64,000 nucleotides of DNA, taken from positions 372,001 through 436,000 of the forward strand of contig NZ_FOXV01000001.1 of assembly GCF_900115815.1 (NCBI RefSeq), written 5' to 3'. Below, piece after piece: positions 1-9,014 of the stretch. A program made the translations under genes and the position numbers. Under the pieces are notes generated by a model. It worked only from the letters and a program-made list of their open reading frames with translations. It ran no database searches and was not told where the DNA came from. The stretch's first letter is position 1; every line of letters starts with the position of its first letter. Origin of the DNA: Roseivivax halotolerans. GTDB lineage: Bacteria; Pseudomonadota; Alphaproteobacteria; Rhodobacterales; Rhodobacteraceae.

Positions 1-1070
1 TGACGGTCCACGGAGCTAAGGGCCTGGAGGCGCCGGTCGTGATCCTGCCCGATTGCGCCAAGGCGAAGGCCGAACACAAGGGCGCCTTGCTGGACCTTGG
101 TCCCGACAGCGTCGTCTGGAAGGCCAAAAGCGAGGAGATGCCCGAGGCTCAAAGCGAGGCGCTGGAGATCGCCAAGGCGCGCGACAAGGCAGAGCGCGAC
201 CGGCTCCTCTACGTCGCGATGACGCGGGCTGAGGCATGGCTCGTCGTTGCAGCGGCAAGCGATATCGGCAAGACGCCAGACGAGTCGTGGTACGGGCAGA
301 TGCAAAGGGGTCTGGAGCGGGCCGGAGCCCTCCCCTTCGCGTCGCGTGATGGCGAAGGGTTGCGCCTCGGAGCGCTGCCTGACGTTCCGGCTGAAGAGGC
401 TTCAGTCTCCGAAGAACAGGCTCTATCTCTGCCCGATCACTTCCGCCGCGACGCCGCCGTGCCGCTGGTCCAGCGCGCGCTTCTTTCCCCTTCGTATCTC
501 GGAGGGGCCAAGGCGCTTCCCGGCGACGGGGATGAGACGGAGATCGCGAAAGCACGCGGCACGCGGATTCACGCACTGCTCGAGGTTTTGCCCGACCTGC
601 CCGAGACCGACCGGCCGTTGGCGGCGAACCGAACGCTGGCCGGGATGCGGGTGCCGGAAAATGACCGAGCCGAGCTCGCAGGTGAGGCACTGTCCGTCCT
701 CACGGCACCGGAACTGTCCGACATCTTTTCGTACGGCGCGCTGGCCGAAGTACCGCTGACCGCCGATCTACCTCGTCTGGGCCCGATGCACGGCATCATC
801 GACCGGCTGATCATTACGCCGGAACGCGTTCTTGCGGTCGATTTCAAGACGAACAGGCAGGTGCCTGCCACGGCAGACGCAGTTCCCGAAGGCCTTCTGA
901 GACAGATGGGCGCCTACCGCGCCATGCTGAGCGCGATCTATCCCGGACGGAACGTCGAGACCGCGATCCTCTGGACCGCAACGGCGCAGATCATGAGCTT
1001 GCCCGCCGCGCTCACGGACGCGGCACTCGCACGCGCGGCCCCGCTTGATTCTGCCGAGGCTGCTCCATAG
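1..1070 (+). CDS. addA: Double-strand break repair helicase-nuclease AddA, C-terminal part (5' end outside window)
   Basis: The reading frame is open from base 3 and continues upstream of the window, so about 355 C-terminal residues are present. The fragment opens with the superfamily I helicase motif TVHGAKGLE and ends in the AddA-type RecB-family nuclease domain: RIHALLEVLP, then GIIDRLI, the catalytic VDFKTN core and the QMGAYRAML helix. With AddB (not seen here) the protein would process DNA ends for RecA-dependent repair, the alphaproteobacterial counterpart of RecBCD. trxA follows 42 bases downstream on the same strand. The catalytic nuclease residues look intact. Identity is well supported by motif order; the length of the full protein cannot be judged. 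Confidence 0.95.
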   Translation, partial: TVHGAKGLEAPVVILPDCAKAKAEHKGALLDLGPDSVVWKAKSEEMPEAQSEALEIAKARDKAERDRLLYVAMTRAEAWLVVAAASDIGKTPDESWYGQMQRGLERAGALPFASRDGEGLRLGALPDVPAEEASVSEEQALSLPDHFRRDAAVPLVQRALLSPSYLGGAKALPGDGDETEIAKARGTRIHALLEVLPDLPETDRPLAANRTLAGMRVPENDRAELAGEALSVLTAPELSDIFSYGALAEVPLTADLPRLGPMHGIIDRLIITPERVLAVDFKTNRQVPATADAVPEGLLRQMGAYRAMLSAIYPGRNVETAILWTATAQIMSLPAALTDAALARAAPLDSAEAAP

Positions 1071-1112
1071 GTTTGCTCCAAGACATCCCGTAATTTCGAT
1101 GGAGTAGATGCC

Positions 1113-1433
1113 ATGGCCACAGTTGCCGTTACAGACGATACTTTCGACCAGGAAGTGAAGAATTCCGACGTGCCCGTAGTCGTCGACTTCTGGGCCGAAT
1201 GGTGCGGTCCCTGCAAACAGATCGGTCCGGCTCTCGAGGAGCTGAGCGCCGAATATGACGGCAAGATCAAGGTCGCGAAGGTCGATGTGGATTCGAACCC
1301 GAATACCGCGGCGGCGATGGGCGTGCGCGGCATTCCGGCGCTCTTCATCTTCAAGGACGGCCAGGTTGTGTCCAACCGCGCGGGCGCCGCTCCGAAAGCC
1401 GCCCTCAAAGGCTGGATCGACGAGTCGATCTGA
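1113..1433 (+). CDS. trxA: Thioredoxin
   Basis: This 106-residue protein is the standard size of a single-domain cytoplasmic thioredoxin. The active site WCGPC occupies residues 30-34 and the cis-proline loop GIPALF has its proline at residue 75. It reduces protein disulfides using electrons from thioredoxin reductase. The start ATG has a GGAG-like site about 8 bases upstream. It lies just after addA and is closed by a strong intrinsic terminator 26 bases after the stop, so it is either the last gene of an add operon or has its own promoter inside the end of addA. Confidence 0.97.
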   Translation: MATVAVTDDTFDQEVKNSDVPVVVDFWAEWCGPCKQIGPALEELSAEYDGKIKVAKVDVDSNPNTAAAMGVRGIPALFIFKDGQVVSNRAGAAPKAALKGWIDESI

Positions 1434-1459
1434 TCGGTTGAAATGCCGAGCGAATGATC

Positions 1460-1489
1460 GCCCCGCGCCCGGAACGGCGCGGGGCTTTT
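1460..1489 (+). terminator. Intrinsic terminator of trxA
   Basis: Arms GCCCCGCGCC (1460-1469) and GGCGCGGGGC (1476-1485) pair perfectly around a six-base loop and are followed by TTTT. It lies between the convergent trxA and phosphotransferase genes. The T run is on the + strand, so it mainly serves trxA. Confidence 0.9.
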
Positions 1490-1493
1490 CGTA

Positions 1494-2465
1494 TCAAACC
1501 TCGAAAACGCGGCTGACGAGCGACATCAGCCGATCGAACCGCCGGGATTGCGCGGCGCTGCGAAGACGCTGCTCGGCTGGAAGGCCCCACCACTCTGCCA
1601 ACACCCGATGCCTCAGAAGCATCTGCACCGAGGGATCTGTCTCTTGCACCAGCGTGTACCCGCGGAAGAACGCCGATAGGAGTGAGAGAGGCAGCACTTC
1701 CCTTGGCACGATGGCCGAATGATCGGCTCGCAGCGTGGCGACATCGACGAGCAGGCGCGCGATGTCATGCCCGACGGGAGACGCGCCGGCTTCGTGAAAA
1801 TCCAGCCCCCAGACGCGATCTCCTAAAAGGAGATTACGCATGTGCAGATCGCCGTGAAGCTTGGCGGCCACCGTTTCCTGACCTTCGAAACGCGGGCGCA
1901 TGTCCTTGAACCGAGATGCCGCCTTCCGAAACCTCTGCGCCTCTGCGATGGGACGCTGTCCAGCGGCTTCTTCGGCCAGAATAGTGTCGAGGTATCGATA
2001 GGTGAACTTCGGCTGGAAGATCCTCACCGTGCCAAGCCGCGCGCGATGAAACCGATCGAGCCAGAGCCCTGCGCGCTCAAGATGCGTGCCCTGATCGGCG
2101 GGATTTGCGCGTTCGAGGCAATCTGACAGCGTTCGCCCTTCGGCAAAGCTCATGAGGCAGGTTTGTGTCTCGGTATCGGCCGCCAGCAAGGTCGGCACAG
2201 CGGCCATCGGATCGTCCGGGAAATGTGCGTTCACATCGAGATGGGCCGCCATCGCCGCCATGAAGCCTTCGGGGTCCCGCGGGCGCATCTGCTGCTTCAG
2301 CACGATATCATGACCGCCCCGCGAGAGCCGGAAGAGATCGCGCGACACGCGCGCATCCTCCCGGGCGGAAAGTCGACGCACGGACCATCCCTCCGTCTCT
2401 AAACCGGCCTCTTCGGCCAGTCGCGACCAGACCGACCCAAAGATCTTCAGAGCGTCCTGCCGCAC
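1494..2465 (-). CDS. Phosphotransferase (aminoglycoside/choline kinase-like fold)
   Basis: The 323-residue protein has the APH-family catalytic loop HGDLHMRNLL followed by the metal-binding segment GLDFHEAGAS, where family members usually carry D-x-D or similar. The GTG at 2465 is preferred because an AGGGGGAA ribosome site sits just upstream; a longer frame to 2579 would run into the divergent hslV start and its promoter. The fold covers kinases for aminoglycosides, choline, homoserine and sugars, and nothing here fixes the substrate. The gene is divergent from hslV and convergent with trxA. A resistance role is not supported by the context. Confidence 0.75.
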   Translation of the reverse strand: MRQDALKIFGSVWSRLAEEAGLETEGWSVRRLSAREDARVSRDLFRLSRGGHDIVLKQQMRPRDPEGFMAAMAAHLDVNAHFPDDPMAAVPTLLAADTETQTCLMSFAEGRTLSDCLERANPADQGTHLERAGLWLDRFHRARLGTVRIFQPKFTYRYLDTILAEEAAGQRPIAEAQRFRKAASRFKDMRPRFEGQETVAAKLHGDLHMRNLLLGDRVWGLDFHEAGASPVGHDIARLLVDVATLRADHSAIVPREVLPLSLLSAFFRGYTLVQETDPSVQMLLRHRVLAEWWGLPAEQRLRSAAQSRRFDRLMSLVSRVFEV

Positions 2466-2507
2466 CTTTCCCCCTGCACTTGCTTCCGTGCGGCTCCATA
2501 CGCGCCG

Positions 2508-2536
2508 CTTGCGCCGGTTCTGTCCAGCCCCCATAT
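2508..2536 (+). promoter_or_regulatory. RpoH (sigma-32)-like promoter of hslVU
   Basis: CTTG at 2508-2511 and CCCATAT at 2530-2536 are separated by 18 bases. This fits the alphaproteobacterial heat-shock pattern of CTTG, then 17-18 bases, then CYTATNT or CCCATNT. The -10 element ends 27 bases before the hslV ATG. hslVU is a classical RpoH target, so the position makes sense. Read by eye only. Confidence 0.6.
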
Positions 2537-2563
2537 GGCGGCAGACCGACAAAGGAGTGAGAC

Positions 2564-3121
2564 ATGGCCGACGAGACATTTCCCGGTTGGCACGGCACGA
2601 CGATCATCGGGGTCCGCAAGGGCGGCGAAGTCGTCGTCGCGGGCGACGGGCAAGTCAGCCTGGGACAGACCGTCATCAAAGGTTCGGCGCGCAAAGTGCG
2701 GCGGCTGTCGCCCGGCGGATACGACGTGGTCGCGGGATTTGCCGGCTCGACCGCGGATGCCTTCACGCTTCTCGAGCGGCTCGAAGCCAAGCTCGAAGCG
2801 ACGCCGGGGCAGTTGCAGCGGGCGAGTGTCGAACTCGCCAAGGATTGGCGGACCGACAAGTACCTGCAAAAACTCGAAGCGATGCTGATCGTCACCGACG
2901 GCAAGGATCTTTACGTCATCACCGGCGCGGGCGACGTGCTGGAGCCGGAACACGATATCGCGGCGATCGGCTCGGGCGGGAATTTCGCGCTCGCCGCGGC
3001 ACGCGGGCTCATGGAAACCGAACGCTCCGCCGAAGAGATCGCCCGCCGCGCGATGGAGATCGCGAGCGACATCTGCGTCTATACCAACGGCAACCTGACC
3101 GTTGAGAAAATCGGCGGCTGA
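2564..3121 (+). CDS. hslV: ATP-dependent protease HslVU, peptidase subunit HslV
   Basis: The 185-residue proteasome-like threonine peptidase partners with HslU to degrade misfolded proteins in the cytoplasm. The core [10 protein letters not shown] followed by [13 protein letters not shown] is characteristic. In Escherichia coli the catalytic threonine follows the initiator methionine directly; here eleven residues ([11 protein letters not shown]) precede Thr12-Thr13, so removal of a short propeptide would be needed to expose the N-terminal nucleophile. The ATG has the site AAGGAG eight bases upstream. hslU follows after 21 bases. An RpoH-like promoter lies upstream. Confidence 0.97.
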   Translation: MADETFPGWHGTTIIGVRKGGEVVVAGDGQVSLGQTVIKGSARKVRRLSPGGYDVVAGFAGSTADAFTLLERLEAKLEATPGQLQRASVELAKDWRTDKYLQKLEAMLIVTDGKDLYVITGAGDVLEPEHDIAAIGSGGNFALAAARGLMETERSAEEIARRAMEIASDICVYTNGNLTVEKIGG

Positions 3122-3142
3122 GCCGCCCCCGGAAAGGACATC

Positions 3143-4456
3143 ATGACCGACCTGACCCCCCGCGAAATCGTCTCGGAGCTCGATCGCTTCATCATCGGGC
3201 AGAAAGACGCCAAACGTGCCGTGGCCGTGGCCCTGCGAAACCGCTGGCGTCGCAAGCAGCTGCCCGAAGATCTGCGTGAAGAGGTCTATCCCAAGAACAT
3301 CCTGATGATCGGGCCGACCGGCGTCGGCAAGACCGAGATCTCGCGCCGCCTCGCCAAGCTGGCCCGCGCGCCCTTCGTGAAGGTGGAGGCGACGAAGTTC
3401 ACCGAGGTCGGATATGTCGGCCGCGACGTGGAACAGATCGTGCGCGATCTCGTCGATGCCTCGATCGCGATGACGCGCGACTACATGCGCGAAGACGTTA
3501 AAGCCGCAGCGCATGAGGCCGCCGAAGACCGCGTGATCGCCGCAATCGCCGGCGAGGATGCGCGGGAGGGCACCCGTGAACGGTTCCGCGAGAAACTGCG
3601 CGCCGGCGAGCTCGACGACACGATGATCGAGCTTGACGTCGCGGATACGTCCTCGCCCTTCCCGATGATGGAGATCCCCGGCCAGCCCGGTATGGGCATG
3701 GGCGGCGGCGGCATGAACCTTGGCGATATCTTCGGCAAGGCGTTTGGCGGGCGCACGACGCGCAAGCGGCTGTCGGTGGCGGAAAGCTATACGATCCTGA
3801 TCGGGGAGGAGGCGGACAAGCTTCTCGATGACGAACAGGTCAAGCGCGAAGCGATCCGCGCCGTAGAGCAGAACGGCATCGTTTTTCTCGACGAGATCGA
3901 CAAGGTCTGCGCCAAGTCCGATGCCAAGGGTGGCGATGTCAGCCGCGAGGGCGTGCAGCGGGATCTGCTGCCACTGATCGAGGGCACGACCGTCTCGACC
4001 AAGCACGGACCGGTGAAGACGGACCACATTCTGTTCATCGCATCGGGCGCGTTTCACATCGCGAAACCCTCGGACCTTCTGCCTGAACTGCAAGGCCGCT
4101 TGCCGATCCGCGTGAACCTGCGGCCGCTCACCGAAGAGGATTTCGTGCGGATCCTGACCGAGACGGACAACGCGCTCACCCGGCAATATACCGGTCTCAT
4201 GGCGACCGAAGAAGTGACTGTCACCTTCACCGAAGAGGGGATTGCGGCCCTTGCCCGGATCGCCGCCGAGGTGAACCAGTCGATCGAGAATATCGGCGCG
4301 CGGCGTCTCTACACGATCATGGAGCGGGTCTTCGAAGAGCTGTCCTTCACGGCGCCCGACAAATCGGGCGAGGCTGTAATCGTGGATGCCGACTTTGTCG
4401 AGGCGCATCTGGGCGACCTGAGCCGTTCGACCGACCTCAGCCGTTACGTGTTGTGA
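3143..4456 (+). CDS. hslU: ATP-dependent protease HslVU, ATPase subunit HslU
   Basis: The 437-residue AAA+ unfoldase feeds substrates to HslV. The N-terminal [18 protein letters not shown] is typical of the family, Walker A GPTGVGKT is at residues 57-64 and Walker B IVFLDEID at about 247-254. The inserted I domain (about 115-225) has a methionine- and glycine-rich stretch near [12 protein letters not shown]. The C terminus ends in DLSRYVL, matching the HslU tail that docks into HslV. RBS GGAAAGGA lies upstream. A GC-rich hairpin element follows the stop codon. Confidence 0.98.
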   Translation: MTDLTPREIVSELDRFIIGQKDAKRAVAVALRNRWRRKQLPEDLREEVYPKNILMIGPTGVGKTEISRRLAKLARAPFVKVEATKFTEVGYVGRDVEQIVRDLVDASIAMTRDYMREDVKAAAHEAAEDRVIAAIAGEDAREGTRERFREKLRAGELDDTMIELDVADTSSPFPMMEIPGQPGMGMGGGGMNLGDIFGKAFGGRTTRKRLSVAESYTILIGEEADKLLDDEQVKREAIRAVEQNGIVFLDEIDKVCAKSDAKGGDVSREGVQRDLLPLIEGTTVSTKHGPVKTDHILFIASGAFHIAKPSDLLPELQGRLPIRVNLRPLTEEDFVRILTETDNALTRQYTGLMATEEVTVTFTEEGIAALARIAAEVNQSIENIGARRLYTIMERVFEELSFTAPDKSGEAVIVDADFVEAHLGDLSRSTDLSRYVL

Positions 4457-4462
4457 CAGCCG

Positions 4463-4528
4463 CCGGGGGGCTGGCTGCCCCCCGGACCCCCCGCCGGTAT
4501 TTTCACCAATCCAAAGAGAAAAAGGATG
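4463..4528. repeat. GC-rich hairpin element with TATTTTCACCAA tail
   Basis: CCGGGGGGC (4463-4471) pairs with GCCCCCCGG (4477-4485) around TGGCT. The run GACCCCCCGCCGG and then TATTTTCACCAATCCAAAG follow. I recall similar elements (a CCCCCGGACCCCC block followed by GTATTTTT and CCA with an A/G-rich tail) in intergenic regions of many Rhodobacterales genomes, so this may be a dispersed repeat that doubles as the terminator of hslU. It fills the gap between the convergent hslU and the binding-protein gene. Confidence 0.55.
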
Positions 4529-4544
4529 CGCCGCTTGAGCGCTC

Positions 4545-5939
4545 TCAGGCGCTCCACCAGCGTTCTGCCATGCGGGCATTATCCATCGTCCAGACGTTCC
4601 CGATCTGGTGCGGGGTCGCGACGCGCGGACCGTGGGCCTGTATCCAGTTCGCGAAAAACGGAATGGTGGTGCTATCTTTCTCTCTCAGAGAATGCTGGAT
4701 CTCGGCATAGAGGTCGCGGCGGCGTGCGGGATCGAGGGCTGACCGCGCAGCGGCGGTCAGGCGCAGCAGATGCGTTTTCGTCTGCGTCTCCGGCAAGGTG
4801 CCCAGAAGGCTCGTGAGCATCCAATCTTCCGTCACGCGGCCCGAGGAATATCGGGACTTCAGATGCGGCTGCCAGAGATCGAGCGCGGACGGATCGAGTC
4901 CGGCTTTTCGCAGATGATACGCGGCGCGATCTGGATCGTGCAGGACCGGAGGCAAGCCAACTCGATACTGGTTGGCGGGGCCGATCGGGCTGTCCGACGC
5001 TGGCTGGCCGTGGCCCCCTGCGAGATCCCTCAGTAGGCTGAAGCGATCAAGGCCGAATTTCAGCGCGCTGCGAAGATGCGTGGCGGAGCGCACCTCCATG
5101 TCCGGGTGCGGCGCGACCCAGAGGTGACGGTTTCCCATTACCTCCTGAACAAGAAGCGCCGGATCGAGAGCGCGCCCGGCATCCGGCCCAATCTCATCTA
5201 TCGCGTCCACGCCACCGCTCTGCAGCGCTTGTACACGCGCCTGCGCGTCATGCATCGCGACAAAGACGATTTCCTCGAACCATCCTGCGCGACCGTCCTT
5301 GTAGTGGTCGGACACCCGCCGCCCCACGAAACGGACCCCCGGTTTGAAATGTGCAACACGATAGAGCCCCGTTCCGATCCCCCCGGTCATGGCGCGGTGC
5401 ATGCGGTCCGACGGATAGATCACCAGCCGGGGATCGGAGAGAAGATAGGGGAAATCCGCGTTGCCTTCTGCGAGCTCGAAACGGACCTGGTGCGGCCCGG
5501 TCGCTGTCATCGCGATCACAGACGCGAGGAGTGGCTCGGCGGGCGAGCCCGATCCACCACTGTGCAGAGCGAAGGAGGCCAGAACATCCGCCGCGGTGAA
5601 TGCGCCGCCATCGTGGAAGGCAACGCCGCGGCGAAGATTGAAGACCCAGGTCGTCGCGTCGGGGGACGCTTCCCAATCGGTCGCAAGCTCGCCGGTGAGA
5701 CTGCCATCCGCCGCGATCTCGGTCAGGCAATCGAAGACCGCACCGTGACCCGCCGCCATCATGAAATGACCCTTGTAAGAGCGGCTGTCCCACGTGTCGG
5801 TCGCGCTTGCGCCCGAAAGGCCAGCCACGAAGCGCCCGCCGGCCTGGGCCGAGCTCGCGCCAAGGGGCAGGCCCGCCGCGGCGAGCACACCTGCAGCGGC
5901 ACCGGAGGTCAGAAGTCTGCGTCGATTGTAGCGTCTCAT
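4545..5939 (-). CDS. Extracellular solute-binding protein family 5 (peptide/nickel-type ABC transporter)
   Basis: The 464-residue protein starts with a twin-arginine-like signal peptide (NRRRLLTSG, then a hydrophobic stretch ending near SSAQA, about residue 32), so the mature protein should be periplasmic. Family 5 hallmarks include TTWVFNLRRGVAFHDGGAFTAADV (split here as TTWVFNLRRGV and FTAADVLASF) and GTGLYRVAHFKPG. Family members bind oligopeptides, dipeptides, heme or nickel. No permease or ATPase genes are adjacent, so it is an orphan receptor that may serve a transporter elsewhere. RBS GGGGAAG lies five bases before the ATG. The ligand cannot be predicted. Confidence 0.88.
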   Translation of the reverse strand: MRRYNRRRLLTSGAAAGVLAAAGLPLGASSAQAGGRFVAGLSGASATDTWDSRSYKGHFMMAAGHGAVFDCLTEIAADGSLTGELATDWEASPDATTWVFNLRRGVAFHDGGAFTAADVLASFALHSGGSGSPAEPLLASVIAMTATGPHQVRFELAEGNADFPYLLSDPRLVIYPSDRMHRAMTGGIGTGLYRVAHFKPGVRFVGRRVSDHYKDGRAGWFEEIVFVAMHDAQARVQALQSGGVDAIDEIGPDAGRALDPALLVQEVMGNRHLWVAPHPDMEVRSATHLRSALKFGLDRFSLLRDLAGGHGQPASDSPIGPANQYRVGLPPVLHDPDRAAYHLRKAGLDPSALDLWQPHLKSRYSSGRVTEDWMLTSLLGTLPETQTKTHLLRLTAAARSALDPARRRDLYAEIQHSLREKDSTTIPFFANWIQAHGPRVATPHQIGNVWTMDNARMAERWWSA

Positions 5940-5982
5940 CGCTTCCCCGCGCGGTCAGGCAGGCAGCATGCGCCGGAAGACC

Positions 5983-6951
5983 CTAGCGGGTCAATTCATC
6001 CATCGCCTTAACGAGTTCGGCGCTGACACCCGGTTCGGACAAGGCGTGGCCAGCATTGCGGATCATCCGCAGATCCGCGCCCCGCCAGGCGCGCGACAAT
6101 TCGAAGGCGCGGGCGGGCGGACAGATCATGTCATAGCGTCCCTGCACGATGATGCCGGGAATGTGCTGAATCCGGTCCACGTTCTTCAGGATCCAGCCAT
6201 CCTCGGAGAGGAAGCCGCGATTGGTGAAATAATGGTTCTCGAGCCGCGCAAAGGCACGTGCGTAATCGCCGGGCGCTTCTCCGCCATTGCCGTTGGAATG
6301 GATCGAGGCGAGCGCATTCTCCCAGGATGACCAGGCGCGGGCATATTGCGTCTCGATCCTGAGATCACCGCAGAAGAGACGCCGATGATATGCCGCGATC
6401 ATGTCGCTGCGTTCATCCTCGGGGATAAGCTCGGCGAAACGGGCCCAGGTTTCCGGCCAGAACTGCGCGGCACCGCCCCCATAGAACCAGTCGAGCTCCG
6501 CCTCGGTCATCATGAAAACGCCGCGCAGGACAAGATGGCTCACCGCCTGTGGATGGCTGATCGCGTAGATCAGCGCCAGGGTCGCGCCCCAGGAGCCGCC
6601 GAAGACGACGAAGCGATCGATGCCGAGCTCGGCGCGGATCGTCTCGATATCTGAGACGAGATCCCAAGTCGTGTTGTCCTTGACGCTGGCATGGGGCCGC
6701 GAGCGCCCGCAGCCGCGCTGATCGAAGAGAATGATCCGGTAGACCGAGGGGTCGAAGTACCGCCGCATCGCGGGCGAGCAGCCGCCGCCCGGACCGCCAT
6801 GCAACACGATGACAGGAACGCCGTCCGGGCGTCCACATTGCTCCATGTAGATCGAATGACCCCCGGAGACCTGCAGCATCCGTTGATCGAACGGATCGGT
6901 CGGCGGGTAGAGGAACTGAACGGCGCGCTTTTGACCCAGGTCTTTGTCCAT
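5983..6951 (-). CDS. pip: Prolyl aminopeptidase
   Basis: The 322-residue alpha/beta hydrolase releases N-terminal proline from peptides. The oxyanion motif HGGPGGG is at residues 51-57 and the nucleophile elbow GGSWGAT has Ser120. The acid and base are likely the Asp of GRYDMICPP and the His of [11 protein letters not shown] chose the ATG at 6951, with AGGAAGG immediately upstream, over a longer frame to 7092 that would overlap divergent ubiG. It could share a promoter region with ubiG (50 bases between starts). With the neighbouring peptide-binding protein it may serve peptide use. Confidence 0.93.
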   Translation of the reverse strand: MDKDLGQKRAVQFLYPPTDPFDQRMLQVSGGHSIYMEQCGRPDGVPVIVLHGGPGGGCSPAMRRYFDPSVYRIILFDQRGCGRSRPHASVKDNTTWDLVSDIETIRAELGIDRFVVFGGSWGATLALIYAISHPQAVSHLVLRGVFMMTEAELDWFYGGGAAQFWPETWARFAELIPEDERSDMIAAYHRRLFCGDLRIETQYARAWSSWENALASIHSNGNGGEAPGDYARAFARLENHYFTNRGFLSEDGWILKNVDRIQHIPGIIVQGRYDMICPPARAFELSRAWRGADLRMIRNAGHALSEPGVSAELVKAMDELTR

Positions 6952-7000
6952 GTCCTTCCTATATGAGAGACAGTGCCGGGATGACCATGAGAATCTGCCG

Positions 7001-7759
7001 ATGACCGAGCCAGCCACAACCAGAAATGTAGATGCCGGGGAAGTGGCCAAGTTCGAGGCGATGGCCGCCGAATGGTGGGATCCGAACGGCAAGTTCCGCC
7101 CCTTGCACGAGATGAACCCGTGCCGGCTCGATTACCTGTGCGCGCAGATCGCCGTGGAGTTCGGGCGCGATCTGTCTCGGAGCCGGCCATTCGAGGGCCT
7201 GCGGCTCCTCGATATAGGCTGCGGCGGCGGATTGCTGGCAGAGCCTTTCGCGCGCCTCGGAGCGGAGGTGACGGGAATCGACGCGGCGGGCGGCAACATT
7301 CCGGTGGCCGAAGCTCACGCTGCCGCGCAGGGCCTCAGGATCGACTACCGGCACACCAGCGCCGAAGCCCTTGTCGAGAACAATGAGATCTTCGACGCCG
7401 TGATCGCCTTCGAGGTCATCGAACATGTCGCGGACCCCGCCGGGTTCGTCGCCACCGCGGCCAAGCTGGCGCGGCCCGGCGGTCTCGTGATGATGTCGAC
7501 GCTGAATCGCACGACGAAGGCTTTCGGAGCGGCGATCATCGGCGCGGAATGGGTCATGCGGTGGCTTCCGCGCGGAACGCACGATTGGGCGCGCTTCGTC
7601 ACGCCCGAAGAGCTTGAGCGTATGATGACGGGCGCCGGGCTCGACGTCGTGGATCGAAAGGGCATGGTCTTCGATCCGATCCGCTGGTCCTGGTCGCTGT
7701 CGCCGACCGACCTCGCGGTGAATTACGCGATGACCGCGCTGGTACCCGAGGAGCGCTAG
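7001..7759 (+). CDS. ubiG: Ubiquinone biosynthesis O-methyltransferase UbiG
   Basis: The 252-residue SAM-dependent methyltransferase carries out both O-methylations of the ubiquinone ring. SAM motif I DIGCGGG is at residues 71-77, followed by the acidic GIDAAGGNI loop, and [10 protein letters not shown] and [14 protein letters not shown] match the UbiG family closely. The ATG at 7001 gives the normal family N terminus ([22 protein letters not shown]). Its TAG stop lies in the palindrome CTAG at 7756-7759, which also supplies the stop of the convergent marR gene. Confidence 0.95.
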   Translation: MTEPATTRNVDAGEVAKFEAMAAEWWDPNGKFRPLHEMNPCRLDYLCAQIAVEFGRDLSRSRPFEGLRLLDIGCGGGLLAEPFARLGAEVTGIDAAGGNIPVAEAHAAAQGLRIDYRHTSAEALVENNEIFDAVIAFEVIEHVADPAGFVATAAKLARPGGLVMMSTLNRTTKAFGAAIIGAEWVMRWLPRGTHDWARFVTPEELERMMTGAGLDVVDRKGMVFDPIRWSWSLSPTDLAVNYAMTALVPEER

Positions 7760-8187
7760 GTCTCGAGCCGAATCCTGAGCTCGCGCAAGACGGGCAGCGC
7801 CGCGCGAATACGATCGGAGCCCATATCGCCGACGATTTCGCCGACGAGGGGCATTATGGCCTCAAGGGCCTTGTCGCGGGCCGCGACGCCCGACGGGCTG
7901 ATCGATACGAGCTTTCGCCGCGCATCGTCCCAGTCGGGGCGGATATGCACATATCCGTGCGCTTCGAGACGGCCGAGCGTATTGGTCATCGCGCCGCGTG
8001 TGACGTGAAACATGCGCGAGAGCTGGACCGGCGTTTTCTCGACCCCGCGCGCAAGGTGATTGAGCACGAGGAAGTGCGACAGCTCCATGCGGTCGGGCAG
8101 AACCTTGGCGATCCGCGCGCGCAGCAGTTGATCGGCGGTCAAAAGCTCCGAGAATAGCGCGAGCGAGAGGCCGTCATCGTCGCTCAT
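7756..8187 (-). CDS. MarR family transcriptional regulator
   Basis: The 143-residue protein has a winged helix-turn-helix of MarR type: [11 protein letters not shown], then [29 protein letters not shown] and the wing [18 protein letters not shown]. It is the last gene of the comF-grxC-nitrilase-marR operon and its ATG overlaps the upstream stop as ATGA. MarR proteins are usually dimeric repressors released by phenolic or redox ligands. The ligand is unknown here; the redox neighbours (grxC, nitrilase/omega-amidase type) are only suggestive. Confidence 0.9.
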   Translation of the reverse strand: MSDDDGLSLALFSELLTADQLLRARIAKVLPDRMELSHFLVLNHLARGVEKTPVQLSRMFHVTRGAMTNTLGRLEAHGYVHIRPDWDDARRKLVSISPSGVAARDKALEAIMPLVGEIVGDMGSDRIRAALPVLRELRIRLET

Positions 8188-9014
8188 GGGCCGACGAACG
8201 CCCGATCATGGGTCAGCGACGGGACCTTCTTACGCGCATCCTCTGCCGTATCAGGGTCGATTTCGACCATGTGGACGCCGGGCGTATCGTCGGCATCGAT
8301 CAAAACTTCACCCCACGGGCTGACGACCATGGAATGTCCGTAGGTCTTTCTTGTCTTGCCGCGAGACGCACTGTGAGTGCCGACTTGGGCAGGAGCCAGA
8401 ACGTAAGACCCCGTCTCGATCGCACGCGCGCGCAGAAGCGGCTCCCAGTGGAGAGGCCCCGTCGCGGTGGAGAAGGCGGAGGGAACGGTCAGGAGGCGCG
8501 CCCCGGCTTGCGCGAGACGGCGGTAGAGATATGCGAAGCGCAGATCGTAGCAGATCGTCAGGCCGATCTTGCCGAACGGCGTCTCAGCCAGCACGGCGCG
8601 ATCTCCGGGCGCGTAGCCGGCACTTTCGCGATACGTCTCTTCGTCGCTGACCTGCACATCGAACATATGCATCTTGTCGTATCGCGCGACGATCGCCCCG
8701 TTGGGATCGATCAGGAAGGAACGGTTGACGAAACGCTCTTCGGGCGGCTCGGATTTTAGCGCGAGCGAGCCGATCAAGAGCCAGATTCCGTGATGTGCCG
8801 CGGTCTCGCACAGGGCTGGCAGCGTGATATCCTCGGCTTCTCTGCGCAGGACTTCATTCTGACGCGTGCGGCTTGCCGAAACGCAGTTCGTGACTTCGGG
8901 TGTCAGAACGAAATCCGCGCCGCTGCTTGCGGCGCGGGATACAAGCTCCTGCACGGTTTCGAGGTTCTCCGCCGGATCATCCGACGAGGTGAGCTGGAGC
9001 AGCGCAGCTTTCAC
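8184..9014 (-). CDS. Carbon-nitrogen hydrolase (Nit/omega-amidase branch of nitrilase superfamily)
   Basis: The 276-residue protein contains the full nitrilase triad: Glu40 in LTPEVTN, Lys114 in RYDKMHMFDV and Cys155 in TICYDLRF. The pattern resembles Nit1/Nit2 proteins that hydrolyse deaminated glutathione or alpha-keto amides. The start is GTG, overlapping the grxC stop as GTGA, so translation is probably coupled. Pairing with glutaredoxin fits a glutathione-repair role (deaminated glutathione amidase), which is inference. The operon order comF-grxC-nit-marR is seen directly. Confidence 0.9.
   Translation of the reverse strand: MKAALLQLTSSDDPAENLETVQELVSRAASSGADFVLTPEVTNCVSASRTRQNEVLRREAEDITLPALCETAAHHGIWLLIGSLALKSEPPEERFVNRSFLIDPNGAIVARYDKMHMFDVQVSDEETYRESAGYAPGDRAVLAETPFGKIGLTICYDLRFAYLYRRLAQAGARLLTVPSAFSTATGPLHWEPLLRARAIETGSYVLAPAQVGTHSASRGKTRKTYGHSMVVSPWGEVLIDADDTPGVHMVEIDPDTAEDARKKVPSLTHDRAFVGP

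Noticed and set aside
1494-2465. Aminoglycoside resistance gene
   Set aside because: Only the general kinase fold motif is present; the context is housekeeping and the superfamily is broad.
2447-4579. Very long open frame on the - strand opposite hslVU
   Set aside because: High-GC codon use on the sense strand leaves the antisense frame open; the translation shows no domain and the sense genes are certain. The same applies to long antisense frames over the ABC/RNA methyltransferase region (15251-17467), maeB (53513-55966) and ahcY (42465-44039).
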